Below, piece by piece: positions 15,391 to 23,087 of a DNA stretch of 64,000 nucleotides. The notes below the pieces were generated by a model. The model did no database searches. It was not told the DNA's origin and saw only the letters and a program-made list of their open reading frames with translations. A program made the position numbers and the translations under genes. Position 1 is the stretch's first letter, and every line of letters starts with the position of its first letter. This DNA is from Prolixibacteraceae bacterium. GTDB taxonomy: Bacteria; Bacteroidota; Bacteroidia; Bacteroidales; Prolixibacteraceae. The stretch spans positions 1-64,000 of the forward strand of contig JAIBEZ010000095.1 in NCBI GenBank assembly GCA_019459485.1, written 5' to 3'.

Positions 15391-16422
15391 ATGAAATCAC
15401 TTGTTCTTGAAAAATACAATGAATTTACCTTGCGCGGAACGGAAATTCCGGAGGTAAAACCCGGATGGGTACTTATAAAAGTGGAAGTCTGCGGAATTTG
15501 TGGAAGCGATGTGCACGGAATGGATGGCAGCACCGGACGACGACAACCTCCGGTCATCATGGGGCACGAAGCTTCGGGAACCATTGCCAAACTTGGAGAT
15601 GATGTTCAAAACTGGAAAATGGGTGATCGGGTAACTTTCGACTCGACCATTTCGTGCGGCGAATGTTTTTACTGCAAACGCGGCGATGTCAATTTATGCG
15701 ACAACCGACGTGTGCTGGGCGTTTCGTGCGACGAATACCGACAGAACGGAGCATTTGCCGAATTTGTGGCGGTTCCGGCACGCATTCTTTATTCCATTCC
15801 TGAAAACATCAGTTTCGAACAGGCTGCAATGATCGAAGCCGTTTCGGTGGCCGTTCATGCCACAGCCATCAGTTCGGTTCAGGCAAATGATACCGCTGTT
15901 GTAATTGGCTGCGGAATGATCGGGCTTCTTTGCATTCAGGCATTAAAAGCTGCGGGTTGCAGAAAGGTAATCGCCATTGATATGGTGGACGAAAAACTTA
16001 AATTAGCATTTGAACTGGGCGCTGACCTGACTTTAAAATCAACTGATTCTGAATTAATTAAAAAAGTATTGAACGAAACCGAAAATCGGGGTGCCGACAT
16101 AGTTTTTGAAGTGGTTGGAATTGAAACAACCGTCAATCTTGCAGCTGATTGTGCCCGAAAAGGTGGAACAGTTACTTTAATTGGCAACTTGGCGCATGAA
16201 ATAAAATTTCCGCTTCAGAAAGTGGTGACGCGCCAACTGAAAGTTCAGGGTTCATGTGCTTCTGCCGGGGAATATCCGCTTTGTCTTGAACTGATTGCTT
16301 CAGGAAAAATCAAAGTTGACCAACTCATCAGCAAAGTTGCACCTTTGGAAGAAGGCAACGATTGGTTCCATCGCCTTTATAACAAAGAAGCCGGATTGAT
16401 GAAGGTGATTTTGAAACCATGA
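15391..16422 (+). CDS. Zinc-dependent medium-chain alcohol/sugar-alcohol dehydrogenase
   Basis: A 343-residue MDR-superfamily enzyme like sorbitol or L-threonine dehydrogenase. Catalytic zinc ligands: Cys37 in CGICGSDVHG and His59-Glu60 in MGHEASG. Structural zinc: Cys89, 92, 95 and 103 in CGECFYCKRGDVNLC. The Rossmann motif VVIGCGMIGLLC and an acidic residue soon after (IAIDMVDE) favour NAD over NADP. It is cytoplasmic. It stands between the SSS symporter and a Gfo/Idh/MocA gene on the same strand, with gaps of 156 and 222 bp, so it probably belongs to the same sugar catabolic set but may have its own promoter. The exact polyol substrate is unknown. Confidence 0.92.
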   Translation: MKSLVLEKYNEFTLRGTEIPEVKPGWVLIKVEVCGICGSDVHGMDGSTGRRQPPVIMGHEASGTIAKLGDDVQNWKMGDRVTFDSTISCGECFYCKRGDVNLCDNRRVLGVSCDEYRQNGAFAEFVAVPARILYSIPENISFEQAAMIEAVSVAVHATAISSVQANDTAVVIGCGMIGLLCIQALKAAGCRKVIAIDMVDEKLKLAFELGADLTLKSTDSELIKKVLNETENRGADIVFEVVGIETTVNLAADCARKGGTVTLIGNLAHEIKFPLQKVVTRQLKVQGSCASAGEYPLCLELIASGKIKVDQLISKVAPLEEGNDWFHRLYNKEAGLMKVILKP

Positions 16423-16568
16423 AACGAACATGCCGCTGAAATGATTCAAAGGTGGCGGCACAAAAAGAAAATGAAAATTAATGTTTAATATGGATGCTTT
16501 CTGGCATGTGAGTTCCATGAGAACGCTTAATAATCAACAAATTAATACCCATATTTTCGAATGAAAAT

Positions 16569-16601
16569 GCTTCTGGCTACTTGCGGCTAGCAGCCAGAAG
16601 C
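16569..16601. repeat. Intergenic hairpin gcttctggct / agccagaagc
   Basis: A perfect 10-bp inverted repeat (16569-16578, 16592-16601) with a 13-base loop that itself contains ggct/agcc. It sits 44 bp before the next start codon; no T-run follows. It looks like a dispersed extragenic palindrome more than a terminator. Confidence 0.55.
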
Positions 16602-16644
16602 CAGCGGCATTTAAATTAAGTATAAACAACCAAAACCATCAGTT

Positions 16645-17766
16645 ATGACCATCAATGTCGCCATCATTGGCTGTGCTAAAATTGCACATTTACATGCTAA
16701 GGCCATTTTACAAATACCTGAACTGAATTTCAAAGCGGTATGGAGCAGAACTCCGGAATCAGCCCAAAAGTTTGTTGACGAATACGGTGTGACAGCTTAC
16801 TCTTCCATTCCGGAGATGATAAAAGCAGAAAATATCCAGATGGCTGTAATTTGCACTGCACATCCATATCATGCCGATCCTGCGATTCAGGCAATGGTAG
16901 CTGGTGCTCACGCGTTAATAGAAAAACCACTTGCTTCCACCTTGCAGGATTGTGACCTTATAATTGAAGCTGCCCGCCGGACAGGACGCAAAACCGGAGT
17001 AATCAGTCAGCGGCGATGGTACCAACCCATTCTGCGGATGAAAAAAGCCATCGATGAAGGCAAAATCGGAACTCCGGCATTGGGAACGATTCAAATGCTC
17101 GGATGGCGAGACCGCTCCTATTTTGAGGGCGACGCGTGGCGCGGATCTTGGAAACAGGAAGGCGGCGGAGTTTTGGTCAATCAGTCGCCTCACCAGCTCG
17201 ATTTACTGCAATGGCTGATGGGCGACATCGACGAAGTTTTTGGCTACTGGAGCAATATCAACCATCCATACATTGAAGTGGAAGATACCGCTGTGGCAAT
17301 CATCAGGTTCAAAAATGGCGGACTGGGGAATATTCTGGTCAGCAATTCGCAAAAACCCGGAATCTATGGCAAAGTGCATATCCACGGAAGCAATGGCGCA
17401 ACTGTTGGAGCACAGCCCGAAGGCGGTGCCATGTTTATCGCCGGAAAAACTACCATTTCCGAAGCGCCAAAACTCGACTTATGGACAGTTCCGGGAGAAG
17501 AAAACCAACTGGAAGAATGGAACAAAGCCGACAGCGATGAATTTCATTCGGTTGATGCGATGACCTGGTATTTCAAGAAGCAACTCGAAGATTTTAAAGA
17601 CGCCATATTGAACGACCGTCCACCAATGGTAACCGCCGAAGAAGGCCGCAAAACGGTTGAGCTTTTTACTGCCATTTACCGCTCACAGCGTGATGGAAAA
17701 CCAGTAAAATTTCCATTAAAACCCGAATATGACAGGGATGATATGGATGGACGGTTGGTAAATTAG
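16645..17766 (+). CDS. Gfo/Idh/MocA-family oxidoreductase (cytosolic)
   Basis: A 373-residue NAD(P)-dependent sugar oxidoreductase without a signal peptide. N-terminal Rossmann motif: AIIGCAKIAHLHAKA, then AVICTAHPYH and the family signature LIEKPLAST near residue 95 with the catalytic lysine. The C-terminal domain contains GGGVLVNQSPHQLDLLQWL with the conserved catalytic histidine, and an edge strand used in dimerisation. Such enzymes oxidise or epimerise inositols, glucose-type sugars or sugar acids. It follows the SSS transporter and the zinc dehydrogenase, making a plausible uptake-and-oxidation set. It differs from the exported homologue at 10457-11806, so the two act on different sides of the membrane. 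Confidence 0.92.
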   Translation: MTINVAIIGCAKIAHLHAKAILQIPELNFKAVWSRTPESAQKFVDEYGVTAYSSIPEMIKAENIQMAVICTAHPYHADPAIQAMVAGAHALIEKPLASTLQDCDLIIEAARRTGRKTGVISQRRWYQPILRMKKAIDEGKIGTPALGTIQMLGWRDRSYFEGDAWRGSWKQEGGGVLVNQSPHQLDLLQWLMGDIDEVFGYWSNINHPYIEVEDTAVAIIRFKNGGLGNILVSNSQKPGIYGKVHIHGSNGATVGAQPEGGAMFIAGKTTISEAPKLDLWTVPGEENQLEEWNKADSDEFHSVDAMTWYFKKQLEDFKDAILNDRPPMVTAEEGRKTVELFTAIYRSQRDGKPVKFPLKPEYDRDDMDGRLVN

Positions 17767-17832
17767 GAAACCGAAAAAGGGAGATCGGAACAGGCAAACA
17801 AAAAAGAAGGAAGACAACTGCCTTCTATCTTA

Positions 17833-18162
17833 TCAGTTTAACAAGTCATTAACTTCTTGCTTCAAAGTCGGCAAATGATTGATTACGATTGCCCAAATAT
17901 TTACAGGTTCCAATGAATCATAGCCATGGATAATTTTATTTCTGGCATCAACAATACGCCTTGCATTAGAAATTTGTATTGATGGATTGATTTTCAACAA
18001 TTGATTAATGGCTTTACCAATTATTTCGAGATTCCGCTCAACGGCATCCTGAAGCATCTGATTCTATTCAAATTTATCATACTTGGGTTCACCGATATAG
18101 CTATCGATATTAACGATGCAGGTCTGAATATCAAACAAATATTTCTTTTCTCTATTATCCAT
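17833..18162 (-). pseudogene. hepT: HepT-like RNase toxin gene interrupted by an in-frame amber codon
   Basis: Read from the ATG at 18162, the frame begins MDNREKKYLFDIQTCIVNID and runs 32 codons to a TAG at 18064-18066. It then continues in the same frame for 76 residues to 17833, without any shift. The part after the stop has the HepT/DUF86 signature ARNKIIHGYD (Rx4HxY catalytic motif) and the helix MLQDAVERNLEIIGKA. Full-length reading would be 109 residues, normal for HepT. The start overlaps the mntA stop by 8 bp, the usual mntA-hepT arrangement. Either the toxin is dead, or a 74-residue piece is made from the ATG at 18057, or the base is a sequencing error. Confidence 0.85.
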
Positions 18163-18460
18163 AAATCAATTGTTTCGTATTGTTTACTTCTTCAATAAAA
18201 TATGGATTTTTCAAGGAACTTTCAGTAATCAGATCAATTTCACGATTGAAATGTAACCGTAACGAATCGTATAGTGACCACCATAATTCACCCTTTTCCA
18301 GTGGATCAATGTTATCCTGAAATGTAACTAATAAGTCGATATCACTTTGAGCTGAAAAATTTTCAGTTGTCACAGAGCCAAACAAATAAGCCTTTTCAAC
18401 TTTGTGTGATTGAAATATCGGCTTTAGTAGTTCTATTTTATTCGACATTGACTTTTTCAC
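18155..18460 (-). CDS. mntA: MntA-like nucleotidyltransferase antitoxin
   Basis: A 101-residue minimal nucleotidyltransferase. Its pol-beta signature is FGSVTTENFSAQSDIDLLV, with Gly28-Ser29 and metal ligands Asp40 and Asp42. A third acidic residue lies in REIDLITESS. MntA antitoxins inactivate HepT by AMPylating (or tri-AMPylating) its catalytic tyrosine. The gene is intact although its partner hepT, overlapping by 8 bp, carries an amber codon; retention of an antitoxin after toxin loss is expected. It is cytoplasmic. ATG at 18460 fits; MSNKIELL, four codons later, is an alternative. Confidence 0.88.
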   Translation of the reverse strand: MKKSMSNKIELLKPIFQSHKVEKAYLFGSVTTENFSAQSDIDLLVTFQDNIDPLEKGELWWSLYDSLRLHFNREIDLITESSLKNPYFIEEVNNTKQLIYG

Positions 18461-18515
18461 GAATTCAATATTTACGATTAGGTTACTAAGTTAATAGTTT
18501 AAAATCGAATATGCG

Positions 18516-19658
18516 CTATTCATCAAACTTCAGCTTAAAAACCACCACTTCGGGTCGGTTACCAATTCTGACGGGCGGACCCCAGGTTCCGTAGCCCGAT
18601 GACACATAAAAATGGGTACCGGCTTTTTTCAGGTATCCCCAGCTCAGCTCAAAAATTCCTTTTATCAGGTAATTGAACGGCCAAAGTTGTCCGTTGTGGG
18701 TATGGCCCGAAAGATGAAGGTCAACTTTTGCATCAACGGCCTCCTGTAAATCGTAAGGTTGATGGTTCAGCACAATCACCGGATTTGACAAATCTAATCC
18801 TGATGTGAGTTCTGCAATTGATTTTCGCGCGTTTGCCCCTCTTCCCGCTGAATGATCGTTTCTCCCAACGAGCTGAATGCCATTTGGTAATGTAATTACT
18901 TCATCAATCAGCATTCGGATATTTATGCTTTTCAGGTAAGGCAACGTTTTATCAATTCCACCAATGTATTCGTGATTTCCCGAAATTGCATAAACTCCAT
19001 AAGGAGTGCTGATTTCCTGAATATGACGGCCAAGATTTTTTCGCAGTACCGGAGCAATTTCGCCATCTACCAAATCTCCGGCAAGCAATACCAAATCGGG
19101 CTTTTGCTCACGTATAATTTCGAGCAAACGTTTTTCGCGCCGTTCGCCGATCAATGCGCCCAAATGAATATCCGAAGCCAATAGAATTTTTATTTCAGAA
19201 GCGCCGGAAACCTTTTTATGAATGATCAATGGTATTTCTTTTACATTGATCCACAATGCATTGATATGACCTGCAATTACGATAACTGAAACCAGAGAAA
19301 CAACAATCAGCCCAAGCCGCAACTTCATGATTACAGAAAACGTGGGCAGAAAGTGAAAGAAATAATTGGAAATCCGAACCAGATCAATTAGTACAGCGGT
19401 AATTGTAAAATACAGCATAAAAGCCAGCCAGAATGCACCAATCCGGTAAACCCATTCACTTAATGCGGAAGAAAATGTACGTTCCAAAACAGAACCCAAT
19501 ATAAACATTGGCACCAAAGTCCAGAAAACGACGATAAAAGTTCTTCTCAATGTCAGGTTCAGTGAAAAAACCTGAAGCCCGCGGACAAAAAGATAAAAGT
19601 TTGATGAAAGATAAATCAGTATAACAATGCTGAAGAAAATTAAGAAAGAGAAGCGCAT
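18516..19658 (-). CDS. Membrane-anchored metallophosphoesterase (YkuE-like)
   Basis: A 380-residue protein. Residues 1-135 hold four hydrophobic helices. The C-terminal calcineurin-like domain carries the two-metal signature: LASDIHLG, LLAGDLVDG, SGNHEYIGG, LNHQPYDL and HLSGHTHNGQLWP, with all metal ligands in place. Related proteins hydrolyse phosphodiesters or UDP-sugar and lipid substrates at the inner membrane; the substrate here is unknown. The gene is monocistronic in appearance, 46 bp from the DEAD-like gene upstream on the same strand, so co-transcription is possible. Confidence 0.9.
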   Translation of the reverse strand: MRFSFLIFFSIVILIYLSSNFYLFVRGLQVFSLNLTLRRTFIVVFWTLVPMFILGSVLERTFSSALSEWVYRIGAFWLAFMLYFTITAVLIDLVRISNYFFHFLPTFSVIMKLRLGLIVVSLVSVIVIAGHINALWINVKEIPLIIHKKVSGASEIKILLASDIHLGALIGERREKRLLEIIREQKPDLVLLAGDLVDGEIAPVLRKNLGRHIQEISTPYGVYAISGNHEYIGGIDKTLPYLKSINIRMLIDEVITLPNGIQLVGRNDHSAGRGANARKSIAELTSGLDLSNPVIVLNHQPYDLQEAVDAKVDLHLSGHTHNGQLWPFNYLIKGIFELSWGYLKKAGTHFYVSSGYGTWGPPVRIGNRPEVVVFKLKFDE

Positions 19659-19704
19659 AGATGAAAGTAAAATTAATATTGAAAATTAAAATGTTGAAAA
19701 CGTT

Positions 19705-20349
19705 TTACTCTTCAGAAGGTTCTACCTTATCATCACTTTCCTCAATTTCAATCACTTCCTGAATGTTCATGAATTCGTTGGAATAGCGTTCAAGCCATTC
19801 GGTCAATTCGCCAGCGAAAACGATCTTTTGGGCTTTGGGAATACTTTCAGTAAGCCGGTCGATTTGCAGGTAATTGATACTTTTAATTACCGATTCGGCA
19901 TTGTCGATGGCAAATATTTTTACCGCACTAAGGTTTAATGCATACAATGAATATAGCAGGTTCAACCTTTTTGGAGTGCCGATCACCACGTCCGATCCCA
20001 TGTAAACCTTGTCCTTCTGATCATCAATTTTTTCATTGTCGCAGGCAGTGTTAACCCGCAGATCGGTGTATTCGCCCAGACGTTCAAATTCGGCTTTCAT
20101 TTCCAGGGCAATGTCCTTGTTTGGAACCACAATAACCGCCCTCGGAACATCATTCAATGAAGCTTTCAGGCGATGAAGAACGCTCACCACAATGGTAGCC
20201 GTTTTGCCTGCGCCTTTTGGGGCAATGCACATCAGGTCGTGCCCGCTTTTTATGCGCGGAATACAAATTTGTTCCAATTCGGTGGATTCAGTGAACCCTT
20301 TTTCCTTCAGAACTTCAATCAGTTGTTTATCTAATTTTTCGTTAATCAT
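19705..20349 (-). CDS. One-domain DEAD-box-like ATPase lacking the second helicase domain
   Basis: A 214-residue protein resembling only the first RecA domain of DEAD-box RNA helicases. It has a Q-motif-like GFTESTELEQICIP, Walker A APKGAGKTAT, motif Ib-like VIGTPKR and a motif II reading DNAE instead of DEAD. The motif III position reads AGE rather than SAT. The protein ends with an acidic tail (EIEESDDKVEPSEE) and a normal stop, and the next gene is 46 bp away, so this does not look like a broken helicase. One-domain forms of this type occur in other Bacteroidetes. Loss of the second domain should prevent unwinding; an ATP-dependent RNA-binding or regulatory role is inferred. Confidence 0.85.
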   Translation of the reverse strand: MINEKLDKQLIEVLKEKGFTESTELEQICIPRIKSGHDLMCIAPKGAGKTATIVVSVLHRLKASLNDVPRAVIVVPNKDIALEMKAEFERLGEYTDLRVNTACDNEKIDDQKDKVYMGSDVVIGTPKRLNLLYSLYALNLSAVKIFAIDNAESVIKSINYLQIDRLTESIPKAQKIVFAGELTEWLERYSNEFMNIQEVIEIEESDDKVEPSEE

Positions 20350-20380
20350 CTGTATATATGTTTATTTATTTTATGTTTTA

Positions 20381-20405
20381 TGCCCGTCAGCTAAAGCAGA
20401 CGGCA
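20381..20405. repeat. REP-like palindrome tgcccgtcagct-aa-agcagacggca
   Basis: An imperfect palindrome of two 11-12 base arms (one mismatch, one bulge) with a tiny loop, in the gap between mutS2 and the DEAD-like gene. The core GCCGTCnGCT..AGCnGACGGC resembles the REP elements moved by RAYT transposases in Bacteroidetes; a RAYT remnant lies at 258-787. Confidence 0.5.
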
Positions 20406-20459
20406 AAGAATACTGCAATTATCGAGAATTTAACAACTTGAAACCCGACGCCCTTTTTT

Positions 20460-20494
20460 ACTGAAAACTGAGACTGACCACTGACCACTCACTA
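20460..20494. repeat. ACTG-rich interspersed repeat, copy 4
   Basis: A 35-base run of actgaaaactgagactgacc, then actgaccactcact, abuts the mutS2 stop codon (20492). It is related to the copies at 9298, 10427 and 15214. Confidence 0.55.
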
Positions 20495-22978
20495 ACCAAG
20501 TTCAACCACTGTGATTCCTGCACCGCCAAACTGAACATGTTCGTCGCGAACTGATTTTACAATGGGTTCCGACTTTAAATAGTTCCGAATCATTTCTTTC
20601 AGAATCCCGTTTCCTTTGCCATGCAAAATTCGCAACTCACTAAAATCGAGCATAATGGCATCATCAATAAAAGACTGAATCGTTTGAACTGCTTCTTCTC
20701 CCCGTTGCCCGCGAACATCAATCTCGGTTTTAAAATTGAGCCGCTTCTCGCTTAAACCTTTATTGATATTCGGCAAAGTCTGGTTGTAAGTTCGTTGTAC
20801 CTTTTTTGCTTCATTGTTGGTTATTTTCTGAAGCCTGTCGCGGCTCACCGATGTGCGAAGCTGCCCGAAAGCGACCACCGCATTTTTTTCGTTCAATTCC
20901 AGAATTTCACCCACATTTTGGTTTCCGGTCATTAAAACCTTGTCGCCAATTACCCAAACTTCAGGTTCCGGAACAATTTCTTTCGGCACCGGTACCTTCC
21001 TGACCGCACGTTTCTCATTCCGGTGCGATTCTTTTTCCTTTAGTTTCTGAATCTTCTTATCGATAAATTCATCAGGCACATCAGTAATTCCCTGAACTTC
21101 AAGCTTGAATTCAGTGAGTTTCGCTCTAATTTGTTTGGTTTTTTCCTTGTCCGCCTGACTTTCACGAATTTCAGAAATGGTATTTTCAATGCGTTTATTG
21201 GCTTCTGCCAAAATGCGTTCGGCATCCTGACGGGCTTTCAGCAAAATTTCTTTGCGCTGCTTTTCGAGCTGACCCAAATCTGTTTCATATTTTCCGGCCA
21301 ATTCGTCGAGCGATTTCTCAACTTTCCGGATTTTCTCCCTTTTTGTTTCCCAGTATCGTTTATCGCGCACGATGTCGCGCAAATGTTTGTCGAAATTAAT
21401 GTGATCCTTGCCTATTTTTTCGGTCGCCATCTGAAGAATACTCTCCGGAAGGCCAATTTTTCGGGCAATTTCGAACGCAAACGAGCTGCCGGGTTTTCCA
21501 ATATCGAGCTGAAACAAAGGTTCCATTTTGGCTGAATCGTACATCATGGCAGCATTTTCGATCCCTTCAGACGAAGATGCAAAGTGTTTAAGGTTGGTAT
21601 AGTGAGTGGTGATTACGCCAAAAGTTTTCATCTGATCAAGTTGCGAAAGAATCGATTCAGCAATGGCGCCACCCAACATCGGTTCAGTTCCGGTTCCGAA
21701 CTCATCGATCAAAACCAATGTCTTTTCATTCGAATTCTTCAGAAAAAACTTCATGTTCATCAAATGCGAACTGTAGGTACTCAAATCGTTTTCAATGGAT
21801 TGTTCGTCGCCGATATCGATGAACAACTTCTCAAAAACGCCGGTCACGCTATTTTCTTTCACCGGAATCAGCAAACCGCACTGCAACATATATTGCAGCA
21901 AACCAACCGTTTTCAGGCAAACTGATTTACCACCCGCGTTGGGACCCGAGATCAGCAAAATATGTTTTTTTGGTGTGAGTGTAATGTTCAGCGGAACGAC
22001 TTTCCGGTTTTCGCGGCGCAATGCGAGCATCAGCAACGGATGAACTGCCCCCTCCCACTCCAGTTGGCATTTTTTTTCCATGTATGGTTTGATGCCATTG
22101 ATATCGTTGGCATAAATGGCTTTGGCACGAATAAAATCAATTTTGCCCAAAAACTCATAAGCCAGCATCAAATCAGGCACATACGGACGAATATCGTTTG
22201 AAAAAATTGTCAGAATCTTAACAATTTCGCGCATTTCAGCATATTCCAGTTCGCGAATCTGGTTATTCAGCTCAACCACTTCAGCAGGTTCGATGTACGA
22301 TGTTTTTCCGGTGGATGATTCATCGTGTACGATTCCGTTCAGCTTGCGTTTAAAAGCTGATGCAACGGGAATCACTGCGCGTCCGTCGCGAATGGCAACC
22401 GAGGCGTCGTCCTCCACCAAGCCGTCGTCCTGCGCCTTTTTCAGGATGGCTTGCAGTCGTTTCGAAACTCCTGATTGTTTGCTGATCAATTCTTTGCGGA
22501 TGCGCGACAATTCAGGCGAAGCATTGTCTTTTATTTTTCCGTATTTGTTCAGGATGTTGTCAATCCGTTCAATTACATACGGATAAACCTGAACATTGGA
22601 CAACAATCGCTTCAGACAGGGAAATTGCTCGTCTTTGGCTTGCTTCAGAAACCGTACTATTCCTGAAATTGTTTCAAGCGAACGTTTCAGGTCAAACAAT
22701 TCCTGAATTTCAAGAAAACGGCCTTCAATCCTGATTTTTACGAGCGCTTCACGAAGGTCGAAATAGAAACTGGTAGGAAAATTCTCCATTTCACGGAGAA
22801 TGAATACAAATTCGTTCACCAGCGAAAGATCTTCTTTCAGCCGGTCAAAATCACTTACAAAGCGGATTTCATCAACCAATTCTTTACCCAAATCGCTCAG
22901 GCAGCGACCTTTCAGTAATTCACGGATTTTATCAAAACCTATCTTCGATTCAAAATTTTCAGGATATACCAGTTCCAT
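20492..22978 (-). CDS. mutS2: MutS2-type endonuclease / ribosome-collision ATPase
   Basis: An 828-residue MutS homologue without the mismatch-recognition domain. Core helical domain residues 1-320, ABC-type ATPase with Walker A SGPNAGGKSVCLKT near residue 345, Walker B LVLIDEFGTGTEP and signature ENDLSTYSSHL. A long coiled coil (about 515-640, rich in Lys/Glu) follows, then a KOW-like segment (VIGDKVLM) and a C-terminal Smr domain with DVRGQRGEEA and LHGKGNGIL (about 745-828). MutS2 suppresses recombination and, in other bacteria, splits collided ribosomes, with the Smr domain as nuclease. A minus-strand -7 box TACTTTTG lies at 22997-23004, about 20 bp upstream. Identification is secure. Confidence 0.97.
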   Translation of the reverse strand: MELVYPENFESKIGFDKIRELLKGRCLSDLGKELVDEIRFVSDFDRLKEDLSLVNEFVFILREMENFPTSFYFDLREALVKIRIEGRFLEIQELFDLKRSLETISGIVRFLKQAKDEQFPCLKRLLSNVQVYPYVIERIDNILNKYGKIKDNASPELSRIRKELISKQSGVSKRLQAILKKAQDDGLVEDDASVAIRDGRAVIPVASAFKRKLNGIVHDESSTGKTSYIEPAEVVELNNQIRELEYAEMREIVKILTIFSNDIRPYVPDLMLAYEFLGKIDFIRAKAIYANDINGIKPYMEKKCQLEWEGAVHPLLMLALRRENRKVVPLNITLTPKKHILLISGPNAGGKSVCLKTVGLLQYMLQCGLLIPVKENSVTGVFEKLFIDIGDEQSIENDLSTYSSHLMNMKFFLKNSNEKTLVLIDEFGTGTEPMLGGAIAESILSQLDQMKTFGVITTHYTNLKHFASSSEGIENAAMMYDSAKMEPLFQLDIGKPGSSFAFEIARKIGLPESILQMATEKIGKDHINFDKHLRDIVRDKRYWETKREKIRKVEKSLDELAGKYETDLGQLEKQRKEILLKARQDAERILAEANKRIENTISEIRESQADKEKTKQIRAKLTEFKLEVQGITDVPDEFIDKKIQKLKEKESHRNEKRAVRKVPVPKEIVPEPEVWVIGDKVLMTGNQNVGEILELNEKNAVVAFGQLRTSVSRDRLQKITNNEAKKVQRTYNQTLPNINKGLSEKRLNFKTEIDVRGQRGEEAVQTIQSFIDDAIMLDFSELRILHGKGNGILKEMIRNYLKSEPIVKSVRDEHVQFGGAGITVVELG

Positions 22979-23019
22979 ACTTTTTTATTACGGGTGCAAA
23001 AGTACTAAGGAAATCCTAA

Positions 23020-23083
23020 TTCCATGTTCCAAATTCCAAATTCCAAAGAGCTGTATCTGGAACCTGGAATTTGGAACCTGAAA
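23020..23083. repeat. ttccaaattcca/ggaatttggaa inverted repeat cluster
   Basis: Three direct copies of attcca(aa) (23020-23047) face tggaacctggaatttggaacctg (23058-23080 region), forming an extended A/T-rich stem about an 11-17 base loop. It fills most of the 109-bp gap between mutS2 and the AGCS gene, so it lies in the AGCS 3' untranslated region and just beyond the mutS2 promoter. Confidence 0.55.
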
Positions 23084-23087
23084 CCTC

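Noticed and set aside
17805-17826. Terminator agaagg/ccttct between the convergent Gfo/Idh/MocA and hepT genes
   Set aside because: Only a 6-bp stem with a 10-base loop and no T-run; too weak to call.
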